The notes beneath the pieces are model-generated. The model was not told the DNA's origin. It did not search any database and saw only the letters and a program-made list of their open reading frames with translations. Below are positions 1 through 8,054 of a stretch of 64,000 nt of DNA, piece by piece. This DNA comes from Arthrobacter sp. StoSoilB19. Lineage in GTDB: Bacteria > Actinomycetota > Actinomycetes > Actinomycetales > Micrococcaceae. Both the position numbers and the translations under genes were made by a program. The stretch spans positions 1,054,001 to 1,118,000 of the forward strand of contig NZ_AP024650.1 in the NCBI RefSeq assembly GCF_019977275.1, given 5' to 3'. Every line of letters begins with the position of its first letter. The first letter of the stretch is position 1.

Positions 1-2
1 AC

Positions 3-299
3 AGCCTGATCCTGGCCAACATCTCCCGCATGGCGAAGTACGGAACGGTCAGTGAGTCGCACTATCCGGACGACGGACGGTTCGAGGTAGTGACCCTGCC
101 CCACGCCGGGCTGATGAAGATGGCGCTGATGACGCTCCGCGCCGTGACGCTGGGACTGGGGGAGCAGCCCAGCGTCACCAGCTATGCCTTTTCCACGCGG
201 AATGCTGTGCCGTGCCAGATCGACGGCGAGGTGGTCCATATCCAGGCAGGTACGCATGTCCTGGTGGAAAGCGCCAAGGGTGCCCTGGCCACTCTGTGA
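3..299 (+). CDS. Diacylglycerol kinase-family lipid kinase, C-terminal part (5' truncated)
   Basis: The window starts inside this gene: the frame is open from base 3 with no start, and stops with TGA at 297-299, leaving about 98 codons. The text LILANISRMAKYG, then a short loop, then DDGRFEVVTLPHAG, and a final GEVVHIQAGTHVLVES strand looks like the beta-rich C-terminal lobe of diacylglycerol kinase/YegS-type lipid kinases. Enzymes of that family phosphorylate diacylglycerol or related lipids at the membrane. The ATP-binding GGDGT region would lie upstream and cannot be seen. It converges on the small minus-strand gene that follows, with about 45 bp between them. The family call rests on the C-lobe only, so the substrate is open. 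Confidence 0.72.
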   Translation, partial: SLILANISRMAKYGTVSESHYPDDGRFEVVTLPHAGLMKMALMTLRAVTLGLGEQPSVTSYAFSTRNAVPCQIDGEVVHIQAGTHVLVESAKGALATL

Positions 300-343
300 C
301 CGTTCGCCGCAGGACTGCGCCCGTGCGTACAGGCCGGAAGTGG

Positions 344-610
344 TTACGGCTGCACGGAGTCGAAGAACGTGTAACCGGTGTCCGGCTGTCCGTTCGCTGC
401 CTCATGTGATTTCATCCGGATGAAGTCCATGTCCTGCTGGGACAGCGTGGTCTCGCCGTGGACGTCGTCGTTGGCCGCTTCGCCATTGGCCGCACTGATT
501 TCCGCGGAGAGCGTCCGCGGAAGGATCATGCACCCCGGGTTTTCCATCAGCCACTGCGTTACAGCGGAGGGAAGCTGGTTCCATTGGTCGCGGATGCGCA
601 GATCTGTCAT
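344..610 (-). CDS. Small hypothetical protein (88 aa)
   Basis: I do not recognise this family. The frame could be opened further upstream (to 763), but the ATG at 608-610 follows a GAAAGG ribosome site and starts a protein of sensible composition (MTDLRIRDQWNQLPSAV). The product is acidic and polar, with no membrane segment or signal peptide. It has one Cys and no clear motif. A phrase near the middle (WLMENPGCMILPRTL) followed by a charged QQDMDFIRMKSHE stretch suggests a small soluble helical protein. It lies about 210 bp downstream of the phosphotransferase-like gene on the same strand, so co-transcription is possible but not shown. Confidence 0.5.
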   Translation of the reverse strand: MTDLRIRDQWNQLPSAVTQWLMENPGCMILPRTLSAEISAANGEAANDDVHGETTLSQQDMDFIRMKSHEAANGQPDTGYTFFDSVQP

Positions 611-820
611 GGTGTGCCTTTCGTGGCAGTTGCCGGATGCGAGTCGAAGAGAGTGTCGGCTGCTGCCCGGCGGAGGGACCCAAAGGGACGTACTGTCGGA
701 GACAGGATGTCCAGTCACGGGTGTCCCGGGTACGTTGAGTGTACGCCCAATAGCGGGCTCCAACGTGCGGGAAGCCCTGGCATTTTCTGGCTTCCCCCAG
801 GGCTGCCATCCGGCGTCCGT

Positions 821-3466
821 TCAGGGGCGTTCCATGGTGACCGTACCGGCGTCGCCATCCACGGCGATCCGCTGCCCGCTGCTGAGCCGCTGCGTCGCCA
901 CCCCGGTGCCCAGGACCGCCGGGATGCCATACTCGCGGGCCACGATGGAGCTGTGGCTCAGCGGGCCGCCCACGTCGGTCACCACGGCGGATGCCATGGC
1001 GAACAGCGGAGTCCACGCGGGAGTAGTAATGCGGGCCACCAGCACCTCGCCGGGCCGCATCTGGCCGAAATCCCCGGGTCCGCGCAGGACGCGCGCCGGT
1101 GCGGTGACCTTGCCGGAACTGGCGCCGGCGCCTTTGATCACGTCGCCGGCCTGGTGCTGGGAGCCTGCCGGCATCCACGACCCGAAAGACCGTTCCATCC
1201 ACTTGCTCTCGGGAAGCATCTGCGGTGCATTCGCCTTCGCCTGGCCCCGCCACAGCATCCGGCGCTCCTCGACGGCGGCGGCCCGGACGGGACGGGCAGC
1301 TCCGGCAATCACCACGGCGGCCGGAGCCCCGGGCTCGGCGAGACCGAATTCGACGGCGCTCCGCAGCTCCTGGTGCCGGAGCCAGAACACGTCATCCGGC
1401 GCCGCGACCACGTGGGAGTCCACCAGGCGCCGGCCGAGTTCCAGCAGCATGCGCCGCATCAGCGGCCAGGCCAGCCCGACGTCGGCCAGCGCGTCTTCGC
1501 GTGAGGGTGCCGTTTCCTGGGCCCACTTCAGCAGCCGGTGGAACAGGGCCCGGCGCCGCGGCCCCAGCCGGGCGGCCATCTCCCGGGTCAGTTCCTCCCG
1601 GCGTTCGGTGAGCTGCCGCTGCCGCTCGTGCGGGTCCGTGCCCTGCCCGCGCAGGTAGAACTTCACCGTCTCCAGCTGGGCGGACGGGTCGTCGGCCGGC
1701 ACCGGGGTGGCGAAGTCCAGGTTGTAGACGGCATGCCCGTACAGGTCCAGGTGTTCCTTGAAGGCAAGCCGCCATTCCTGCCACAGGACGTCGTCCACCC
1801 CTTCCGGTGCGGCACCGGTGCGCTGGCACCCGGCGAGCTCCGCCGTCGGCCGCTCCAGCAAAGCCGCTGCCAGCGCCGGATCGCTGCGCGCCCAGCCCGC
1901 CAGATCGTAGAGGGACTTTTCCGCCCGGATGGGTTCGCTGTCGAAGCCCAGCAGGAACGCCGGGGCCGGGGGATCGCCGTGGCGCCGGACGGCCCTGCCA
2001 TAGAACGTCCGGAACGAAAGCTCGCTCATGGCGGCGAGCGGAATGATGGACTGCACGGCCGTGTAGTACACGGTTCCGGCGTCCAGGAGGGCCTGCACCC
2101 CCTCCAGCAACTGCCCGCCGGTGAGCTCCGAGGGGGGTTTCACGGACCAGTCCTTGATCACCCGTTCGTAGCGCGGGTGCGAATAGTCGCGCCACCCGGC
2201 GATGCCCATGTGCGCCGTGCCGCGGAACAGCGCCCCCATCGCCGGCACCGTCCGGCCCGTCATCCGCAGCATGGCCCAGTTGCGGTAGTAGTAATAGGCG
2301 TAGCCGTTGATGGTGGGGAACCGCACCTCGCCCTCGCGCAGGGAGCTGATGCCCAGCGCCTGGTTCATCAGGGCGGACAGCGAGCGGGACACCGAGCCGT
2401 CAATGAGGTCGGCGAAGAGCGGGGAGAGCGGGTCCGGCATCTGCTCCACGATGCTCGCCCGGAAGTAGAGCCCGTTGGGATAGGGCACGGGCCAGGTCTC
2501 GGGGACGTCGGCCGCGGGTTCGGCCAGTGCGGTGATGGTCCGGGACTGCAGCAGGAAGAACCGGCCGCCGGCCCGCGCCCATTCGACGTCCTGCGGAGAC
2601 CCGAAGTGGTCCGCGATCCGCTGGCCGTAGCGGGCCAGCTCCGCAGCTGCCGCGTCATCCAGGACAGACGCACGACGGCGGGCTTCCGCCACCGGCTGCT
2701 CCCGGGTTCCGTTCTCCACGGGAACGGTCATGACCTCCTTGTCGGCCGTCTGCCGCGAGATGATCCTTCCGGTGGCGGACTCAACCACCAGGTCATCGGT
2801 GGTCACCGTTCCGCTGACCACGGCCTCGCCCAGGCCCCATGCGGCGCTGATCGCCGTCTGGTCGCGCCGGCCGTTGGCGGGGTTGGCGGTGAACATGACG
2901 CCGGCGGCGTCGGCTTCCACCATCTGCTGGACGACGACGGCGAGCCGCACCTGCCCGGGCTGCACACCTTCGCGGGTGCGGTAGGCCATGGCGCGCGCCG
3001 TCCAGAGGGAGGCCCAGCAGTCGGTCACGGCTTGGGCCAGGGCGTCCTGGCCGCGGAGGTTCAGGTAGGTTTCCTGCTGCCCGGCGAAACTGGCCGACGG
3101 CAGGTCCTCGGCGGTGGCGGAAGAACGCACAGACACGGACGTCCCGCTGCCCAGGCGTTGGTAGGCGGTGGCGAGTTCGGCTTTGATGGCCGGTGGCATG
3201 GTGCCTTTGCCGAACAGGGCCCGTAGCTGCCCGGAGGCGTGTTCGTAGTCCTCCGGCGAGGCGTCGGGTGGGAGGGAGGCCAGTTCCCGGATGGCCGCAT
3301 CGAGGTTGTTCCCGGTGACGAATTCCGAGTAGGCGGCGGTGGTGAGGACGAACCCGGGCGGGACCGGCAGGCCGGCCTGGATGAGGCCGCCGAGGCCCAC
3401 CGCCTTGCCGCCGGCTGTGCCGAGGTCGTCCAGGCCCACGTCGCCCAAGTCTTTGACGTAGGTCAT
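821..3466 (-). CDS. PEP synthase / rifampicin phosphotransferase-like dikinase (881 aa)
   Basis: The protein has the three-part layout of PEP-utilising dikinases. An N-terminal ATP-binding half starts with GDVGLDDLGTAGGKAVGLG and holds SVRSSATAEDLPSASFAGQ at about residues 111-130. A long middle domain follows (about 330-770). The C-terminal swivelling phosphohistidine domain has GGPLSHSSIVAREYGIPAV, with the phospho-accepting His near residue 837. The length matches rifampicin phosphotransferases (about 865 aa) better than true PEP synthases, because the C-terminal PEP/pyruvate barrel is absent. In that family the beta-phosphate of ATP goes via His to an antibiotic hydroxyl. The ATG at 3464-3466 is preceded by an AGGGGGA ribosome site, so I prefer it to the longer frame. 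I saw no rifamycin-associated palindrome upstream, so the true substrate is uncertain. Confidence 0.82.
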   Translation of the reverse strand: MTYVKDLGDVGLDDLGTAGGKAVGLGGLIQAGLPVPPGFVLTTAAYSEFVTGNNLDAAIRELASLPPDASPEDYEHASGQLRALFGKGTMPPAIKAELATAYQRLGSGTSVSVRSSATAEDLPSASFAGQQETYLNLRGQDALAQAVTDCWASLWTARAMAYRTREGVQPGQVRLAVVVQQMVEADAAGVMFTANPANGRRDQTAISAAWGLGEAVVSGTVTTDDLVVESATGRIISRQTADKEVMTVPVENGTREQPVAEARRRASVLDDAAAAELARYGQRIADHFGSPQDVEWARAGGRFFLLQSRTITALAEPAADVPETWPVPYPNGLYFRASIVEQMPDPLSPLFADLIDGSVSRSLSALMNQALGISSLREGEVRFPTINGYAYYYYRNWAMLRMTGRTVPAMGALFRGTAHMGIAGWRDYSHPRYERVIKDWSVKPPSELTGGQLLEGVQALLDAGTVYYTAVQSIIPLAAMSELSFRTFYGRAVRRHGDPPAPAFLLGFDSEPIRAEKSLYDLAGWARSDPALAAALLERPTAELAGCQRTGAAPEGVDDVLWQEWRLAFKEHLDLYGHAVYNLDFATPVPADDPSAQLETVKFYLRGQGTDPHERQRQLTERREELTREMAARLGPRRRALFHRLLKWAQETAPSREDALADVGLAWPLMRRMLLELGRRLVDSHVVAAPDDVFWLRHQELRSAVEFGLAEPGAPAAVVIAGAARPVRAAAVEERRMLWRGQAKANAPQMLPESKWMERSFGSWMPAGSQHQAGDVIKGAGASSGKVTAPARVLRGPGDFGQMRPGEVLVARITTPAWTPLFAMASAVVTDVGGPLSHSSIVAREYGIPAVLGTGVATQRLSSGQRIAVDGDAGTVTMERP

Positions 3467-3777
3467 GACTGTGTCCCCCTGCCGCGCATCGCCGTCGGCC
3501 GTTTCAGACGGCACACCCGCCTGCGTCCCGGGAGCCGTCCTCCTGCAATTGACATGTTCCAGCCTGTGCCGCGGCGCCGGGACCCAGCTAGGGCCTAACG
3601 GCCTTCCGGAAGCGTCCGCATACCCCTAATCGCGGTGTTGCCACGGCGCCCGCCATTAGGTATCCCCGCGTATTGACTGCCTGTAGCCGGAGGCATACTT
3701 TCGGCCTTGTCGGGGCCGGACATCCGTAATCCGCGGAATGTGGCGCCGTCGCATGCACATGCCAGGGAGGAAAGACC
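3467..3777. other. Divergent intergenic region
   Basis: About 310 bp between two divergent genes. It holds the promoter of the GYD gene (listed separately) and the ribosome site of the phosphotransferase-like gene. An imperfect inverted repeat, ATACCCCTAAT at 3620-3630 and ATTAGGTAT at 3655-3663, is the only other structure I noticed. No further gene is evident. Confidence 0.5.
3673..3701 (+). promoter_or_regulatory. Sigma-70-type promoter of the GYD gene
   Basis: TTGACT at 3673-3678 and TACTTT at 3696-3701 are separated by 17 bp. This leaves a leader of about 70 nt before the ATG at 3778. The match is good for a housekeeping sigma factor, but the start point is untested. Confidence 0.5.
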
Positions 3778-4098
3778 ATGCCGAAGTATTTGTTTGAAGC
3801 AACGTACGTGGGCCAGGGGATCAAGGGGCTGATGCAGGAAGGCGGTACCAAGCGGCGTGATGCCCTGGCGGAGGCCTTGAAGTCCGTGGGCGGCTCGCTG
3901 GAGAGCTTTTATTACGCGTTTGGCTACTATGACGTCCTTGGCGTGTTCGAGGCGCCGGACGATGCAAGTGCCGCGGCACTGTCGCTGCTGATCAATTCGA
4001 CCGGGAACGTCAACGTCCGCCTGAAGCCGCTCCTCACCGTGGAAGACCTGGACGAAGCAGCCAAGAAGACGCCGTCGTACCGGGCCCCGGGACAATAG
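3778..4098 (+). CDS. GYD domain-containing protein (106 aa)
   Basis: A short soluble protein opening with MPKYLFEATYVGQGIKGLMQ and carrying FYYAFGYYDVLGVFEAPDD in the middle, which is the GYD-family signature. These are small alpha/beta ferredoxin-like proteins of unknown biochemical role. The start is firm: AGGGAGGAAAG precedes the ATG by a few bases. It has its own promoter and a hairpin downstream, so it is probably a single-gene unit. There is no membrane segment or export signal, and nothing in the sequence indicates a ligand. Confidence 0.85.
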   Translation: MPKYLFEATYVGQGIKGLMQEGGTKRRDALAEALKSVGGSLESFYYAFGYYDVLGVFEAPDDASAAALSLLINSTGNVNVRLKPLLTVEDLDEAAKKTPSYRAPGQ

Positions 4099-4119
4099 GC
4101 GGGTTTGCAGCTTTGCAGT

Positions 4120-4152
4120 GGGCCGGCGTCGGGGAATTTACGACGGCGGCCC
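4120..4152. terminator. Hairpin between convergent genes
   Basis: GGGCCGGCGTCG (4120-4131) pairs with CGACGGCGGCCC (4141-4152) at 11 of 12 positions across a 9-nt loop. There is no T-run on either side. It sits between the ends of the convergent genes at 4098 and 4205, so it may terminate both. Confidence 0.45.
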
Positions 4153-4204
4153 GCCGGCTTGGGCGTTCCACCCAGCTTGGGCGTGCCAGCGTGCAGTGTG
4201 GGGC

Positions 4205-4672
4205 CTAGGGCAGGGCCGGATGGCCGAAGGAGGGACGCTGGCCGGAGCGGTAGGCGGAGTCGATGATGGGTTCGAGTTCGTCGAGCACGGTGTGGTTTCC
4301 GGGGAGAACCACATGGGCCAGGAATTCCGATTCAAGCGTGGCAATGCCGGCTGCCGCCGCCCCGAGTTTGGCGTCGATGGCCAGCGCCAGGGCATGCCAG
4401 GATTTGCGGTTGACGCGTTCCAGGACCTTGGCGTTCGCTTCGTGGAGCCGGCTGTCCGCGATGTCCCCGCGGATGGCCAGGGCGCCTTCTGACTGCAGCA
4501 ACTGCATGACGATCCGGAACTGCCTGCCATCGCCCTTGAAGGCGACGGCGCCCAGGCTTCCCCGCTGGCTGAAGATGATGTCCGTTGCCCCGTAGTTCTC
4601 GAGCGCCTGCCTGATGTGTTTCCGGGAAACCTCGCTGCTGTAGGAGTCACCCCGGGTGTAAGGACCTGTCAT
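4205..4672 (-). CDS. Conserved hypothetical protein (155 aa)
   Basis: I recognise the type but not a function. The protein begins TRGDSYSSEVSRKHIRQAL, followed by NYGATDIIFSQRGSLGAVAF, a pattern seen in small actinobacterial and phage-linked hypothetical proteins. The middle alternates basic and acidic residues around REANAKVLERVNRKSW-like text, and the C-terminal half is helical and hydrophobic-patched (LALAIDAKLGAAAAGIATLE). No signal peptide or transmembrane segment is visible. The ribosome site is weak (AGAAG just before ATG). It stands alone between two convergent or divergent neighbours. Confidence 0.6.
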   Translation of the reverse strand: MTGPYTRGDSYSSEVSRKHIRQALENYGATDIIFSQRGSLGAVAFKGDGRQFRIVMQLLQSEGALAIRGDIADSRLHEANAKVLERVNRKSWHALALAIDAKLGAAAAGIATLESEFLAHVVLPGNHTVLDELEPIIDSAYRSGQRPSFGHPALP

Positions 4673-4842
4673 CTTCTAACTATGCGCCCTTTTGGCAGCG
4701 TGCGCGTACGCGCACCACGGCAGGTGGGGCTATTCCGCGGTGCCAAAGACTTCTGCGACCAGCGGAGCGCCCACGGTGTGGACCGCAGGTAGGATCGGAG
4801 GATTGCCGCGGGGGTCGGCAATACGTTTGGGGGAACACCGTG

Positions 4843-6105
4843 ATGCATCTGCCGCTCCGCCGTGCCGCAGGCGCGGCCTTTTCTGCCGGGACGGCACTGC
4901 TGGCCAGCGCTTCGCTCATGCTGGGATCCGCCGTCGTAGCCGCCCCCGCGTCCGCGGCCGATCCGAAGGTGATTGGCGCCGTCGGCCAGCCGCTGGGTAT
5001 TGCGTCCGGCCCGGACGGCACGCTGTACGTCAGCGACTACAACTGGGCGGGCAGCGTCAACGTCTACAGGCCGGGGGAGACGGTGCCGTCCCGCACCATC
5101 ACCACCGGGCACTTCCCCGCCTCGCTGGCCGTAACGCCGGACGGGACGCTGTACGTGGCGCAGAGCGATGGTGCGCAGTCAGAAATCGGCGTGGTGGCAC
5201 CGGGCACGGACGAAGTCTCGCTGGTGATGAAGGTTCCTGCCGGCACGCGGTGGCTGGCCGTGGGGCCGGAGGGATCGCTCTACGTGGTCAATTCGGACCA
5301 GAACTCGGTGTCGGTGGTGAAGCCGGGCGATGCGTGGGTGCAGCGGATCATCCAGGCCGGGCCGTATCCGGTGAAGGTCGCACTGGCCAGGGACGGGACG
5401 GCCTATGCCACCAACCAGCTGGCCGGCACCGTCACCGTGGTTCCGGCCGGTGCGCCGTGGCCGTCGCACACGATTGATGTGGGTGCCAGGGCCGAGCCGC
5501 ACGGGATCGCCGCGGCGCCGGACGGGACCGTCTATGTGGCCAACATCCTCACCAACGATGTTGCGGTGATCGAGCCCGGCGGCACAACGGTGGAGCGGCG
5601 GATTCCCGTGGGCACTGCGCCTCAGGAGGTGCTGGCCGCTGCCGACGGGACCGTGTACGTGACCAACAGCCTGGACGATACCGTGTCCGTCATTCCCGCC
5701 GGGGCGGCGGCTGCCGCGCGTACCATCGCCACCGGGGACGATCCTGCCCGGATGGTGCAGCGGAGCGACGGGTCCGTGGTGGTGGTCAACAGGAAAGGCA
5801 GGTCACTGACCGTTCTCGACGGCGGACAGGCCACCGGAGCGGCGCCCACCACGGGTGGGGGAGAGCCGGCAGCAGCAGCCGACGGCGGCGCATCAGATGG
5901 TGCCGGGTCAGATGGTGCCGGGTCGGAAGGTGCCGGGTCAGAAGGTGCCGACATCGCCCAGGGATCCTTCGATGTGGCAGTTCCGGCCGTCGCCGCCGGA
6001 GCGGGCGCTTTGTTCCTGGGCGGCGCCGTCTTGCTTGTTGTGGTGCTGCGCCGCCGCCGGAAGGTCAGCGGGGCTGACGGCGCCGAGGTGTGGGCGCTGG
6101 ACTAG
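4843..6105 (+). CDS. Secreted membrane-anchored NHL/YncE-type beta-propeller protein
   Basis: An export signal (basic LPLRRAAGAAFSAG, a hydrophobic core, and cleavage near APASAADP) leads into about seven propeller blades. Each blade is marked by a phrase such as PDGTLYVSDY, PDGTLYVAQS, PEGSLYVVNS, RDGTAYATNQ, PDGTVYVANI, ADGTVYVTNS or SDGSVVVVNR. A low-complexity DGAGS linker follows, then one membrane helix (AVAAGAGALFLGGAVLLVVV) and an RRRRK stop-transfer. The propeller is therefore outside the cell and tethered to the membrane. Blades of this kind usually bind ligands or proteins, and no catalytic motif is visible. A GTG at 4840 directly precedes the ATG; the GGGGGA ribosome site fits the ATG better. 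The gene appears to be monocistronic. Confidence 0.8.
   Translation: MHLPLRRAAGAAFSAGTALLASASLMLGSAVVAAPASAADPKVIGAVGQPLGIASGPDGTLYVSDYNWAGSVNVYRPGETVPSRTITTGHFPASLAVTPDGTLYVAQSDGAQSEIGVVAPGTDEVSLVMKVPAGTRWLAVGPEGSLYVVNSDQNSVSVVKPGDAWVQRIIQAGPYPVKVALARDGTAYATNQLAGTVTVVPAGAPWPSHTIDVGARAEPHGIAAAPDGTVYVANILTNDVAVIEPGGTTVERRIPVGTAPQEVLAAADGTVYVTNSLDDTVSVIPAGAAAAARTIATGDDPARMVQRSDGSVVVVNRKGRSLTVLDGGQATGAAPTTGGGEPAAAADGGASDGAGSDGAGSEGAGSEGADIAQGSFDVAVPAVAAGAGALFLGGAVLLVVVLRRRRKVSGADGAEVWALD
5896..5955 (+). repeat. Four tandem 15-bp units encoding a Gly/Ser/Asp-Glu linker
   Basis: Units GATGGTGCCGGGTCA, GATGGTGCCGGGTCG, GAAGGTGCCGGGTCA and a diverged fourth follow each other without a gap. They encode DGAGS DGAGS EGAGS EGADI between the propeller and the membrane helix. 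Copy number could vary by slippage without changing frame. Confidence 0.85.
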
Positions 6106-6134
6106 CCCAAGCGCTCCGGCTGATGCGCCGGGCA

Positions 6135-6166
6135 GAGGCGGGTCCCATATTGTTGGGGCCCGCCTC
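6135..6166. terminator. Bidirectional hairpin terminator
   Basis: GAGGCGGGTCCC (6135-6146) pairs with GGGGCCCGCCTC (6155-6166) over 12 bp (one G-T pair) around an 8-nt AT-rich loop. It lies between the convergent propeller gene and pxpC, so it can serve both. Confidence 0.65.
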
Positions 6167-6172
6167 CACATG

Positions 6173-7159
6173 TCAGCGGCTGGCGCCCAGCGCCGCCCAC
6201 GCCTTATTGCGGCGTTCAGCAAGATCGCGGCGCGCCTCCAAAGCATCCGCAAGGCTGACGGGCACAAAACGGGTCGCCGTTCCGGGAGCCGCCCTGGCAA
6301 CCAGATCCATGTCGGCGCTGATCACGGTGCCCACCATCGCGTAGCCGCCGCCGGAGACGGCATCGCGGTGCAGGATGATCGGCTGGGTGCCGCCGGGAAT
6401 CTGGATGGATCCCACGGCATACCCCGCGTCCACGATGTTGGAAGGGTCCGAGCCGGCGCCGAACGGCTGTTCGCGCTCTTTCCATTTCACCCCAGGTCCG
6501 GAGTAGCGAAGACCCATCCGGTCGGCCACGGGAGTCACTTTCCACTCCTCGTGGAGGAGATTGCCCAGGCCTTCGTCGGTCAGGCGGTGGTCGTACAACC
6601 CCAGCACGATCCGGACTTCCTGCTCCTTGGCGAAAACGGGCCGGTATTCATCCGGGACGCTTTCGGCCTGGGGGAGGCTTCCGCCGTTGAGGGGAGCGCC
6701 CACGGGGACAACGTCGCCCGCCTCGAGCTTGCGGCCCTTGAACCCGCCGATCCCGCCCAGGCTGTACGTGGACCGGCTGCCCAACACCTCCGGGACGTCG
6801 ATGCCGCCCTGGACGGCGATGTAGTAGCGGGTGCCGCCCTGGATCACGCCGAAGGAAAGCTGGTCCCCGGCCTTCAGCAGCAGGCGGCTCCACTGCGGCC
6901 GCGGCTCCCCGTTGACCTTCACCTCCACAGGAGCGCCGGTGACGGCGATGACGGCGTCGCTGTCGGTGGTCAGCACCGGGCCCAGGTAGGTGCACTCAAG
7001 GACCGCTTCCCGTGCCGTGTTTCCCACCAGGGCGTTTCCCAGTTCGGTGGAGTACTGGTCCATGGAACCGCTTTGCGGTATGCCCACGTTGTAGTGGCCC
7101 GTTCGCCCCTGGTCCTGGACCGTGGTGGCCAGGCCCGGGTTTCCGATTTCAAATGCCAT
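6173..7159 (-). CDS. pxpC: 5-oxoprolinase subunit PxpC (biotin-dependent carboxyltransferase/KipA family)
   Basis: The N-terminus FEIGNPGLATTVQDQGR and the phrases VGIPQSGSMDQYSTELGNAL and YYIAVQGGIDVPEVLGSRST are hallmarks of the KipA/allophanate hydrolase subunit 2 family. With PxpA and PxpB it forms the ATP-dependent enzyme that opens 5-oxoproline (pyroglutamate) to glutamate in the cytoplasm. I start at the ATG 7157-7159, which is preceded by a GGAGG site. It overlaps the end of pxpB by 11 bp, so translation is probably coupled. The length (328 aa) is normal. It is the last gene of a five-gene operon and is followed by a hairpin terminator. Confidence 0.92.
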   Translation of the reverse strand: MAFEIGNPGLATTVQDQGRTGHYNVGIPQSGSMDQYSTELGNALVGNTAREAVLECTYLGPVLTTDSDAVIAVTGAPVEVKVNGEPRPQWSRLLLKAGDQLSFGVIQGGTRYYIAVQGGIDVPEVLGSRSTYSLGGIGGFKGRKLEAGDVVPVGAPLNGGSLPQAESVPDEYRPVFAKEQEVRIVLGLYDHRLTDEGLGNLLHEEWKVTPVADRMGLRYSGPGVKWKEREQPFGAGSDPSNIVDAGYAVGSIQIPGGTQPIILHRDAVSGGGYAMVGTVISADMDLVARAAPGTATRFVPVSLADALEARRDLAERRNKAWAALGASR

Positions 7160-8054
7160 TGAGGGCCTCCATGAGTTCACGGTTGTAGCCTTCCGGGTCG
7201 GCCAGCGCCCTGGACAGGTCGAACGTCACCGGTGCCTGGCGGTAGCGGAAGGTGCCAGCGGAGATCTCCGCCTGGATGGTGTTGTATTCCGCCTCCGTGA
7301 CCGGTTTGAACTTTACGATGTCCCCGGGGCGGAAGAACACCATGAAGTCCTTGAAGTCCGCCAAGGCCTGGCCGGGGTCGAAGATGGGGGCGGCGGCCAC
7401 TCCGAACATCTGGTACCCGCCGGCGCCCCGGACCGAATAGATGCAGCCGAAGCATCCGCCGTGCCCCACGGTCAGCTTGGGGGTGTCGGTCCGCGGGCTC
7501 AGGTACTTGGGCACCTCCAGCTGCTTCTCGCGGTCCACCAGCTGGAACAGGAACGGCAGTCCGGCCACGAAGCCCACCATGGACACCAGCCACGGCTGTT
7601 CGTGGTGCCGCTGGATGAACTCCGTAGCATCCTTGAGGTGGTTGACCTTAGCCGCGTAATCGATGTCGCTGCCTGCAGGCTCCTGGTGGAACCCTTCACG
7701 GAACCGCTGGGCCACTTCCGCGGTGAAGGGGTCCTCGTACCAGACCGGAACCTCGACGATCCGGGTCTCCAGTGCCCGTTCCTGGTGGGACGTCAGGTCC
7801 CGCTCGATGTCGCGCACAGCAGTTTCCAGCTGTTCCGGAGGTAGGACGTCGGGGTCGAACCGCACTAGCAGGGATGCGTTGGCCGGGCAGATGTCAACGA
7901 TTCCCGGAAGCGCGGCGTCGGATAACCTGCCGGCGATGGACATCACCTTGAAGTTCGCGGGCAGGCTCATCGCTTCGGAGACTTCCACGAACAGGAATTC
8001 GTCCCCGCCCCAGGTGTAGCGCGCACCCGGGAGGATGGCGGCTTCGGTGGTCAT
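7149..8054 (-). CDS. pxpB: 5-oxoprolinase subunit PxpB (KipI family)
   Basis: This 301-residue protein belongs to the KipI/allophanate hydrolase subunit 1 family. It carries VPVWYEDPFTAEVAQ in mid-protein and the later run HGGCFGCIYSVRGAGGYQMFG, followed by FRPGDIVKFKPV. The family partners KipA/PxpC in pyroglutamate hydrolysis. It is longer than the usual 230-250 aa because of an extended N-terminal part beginning ARYTWGGDEFLFVEVSEAM. The start ATG overlaps the stop of the biotin carboxylase gene (ATGA, 8051-8054), and its own end overlaps pxpC. These overlaps suggest equal production of the subunits. Confidence 0.92.
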   Translation of the reverse strand: MTTEAAILPGARYTWGGDEFLFVEVSEAMSLPANFKVMSIAGRLSDAALPGIVDICPANASLLVRFDPDVLPPEQLETAVRDIERDLTSHQERALETRIVEVPVWYEDPFTAEVAQRFREGFHQEPAGSDIDYAAKVNHLKDATEFIQRHHEQPWLVSMVGFVAGLPFLFQLVDREKQLEVPKYLSPRTDTPKLTVGHGGCFGCIYSVRGAGGYQMFGVAAAPIFDPGQALADFKDFMVFFRPGDIVKFKPVTEAEYNTIQAEISAGTFRYRQAPVTFDLSRALADPEGYNRELMEALNGI

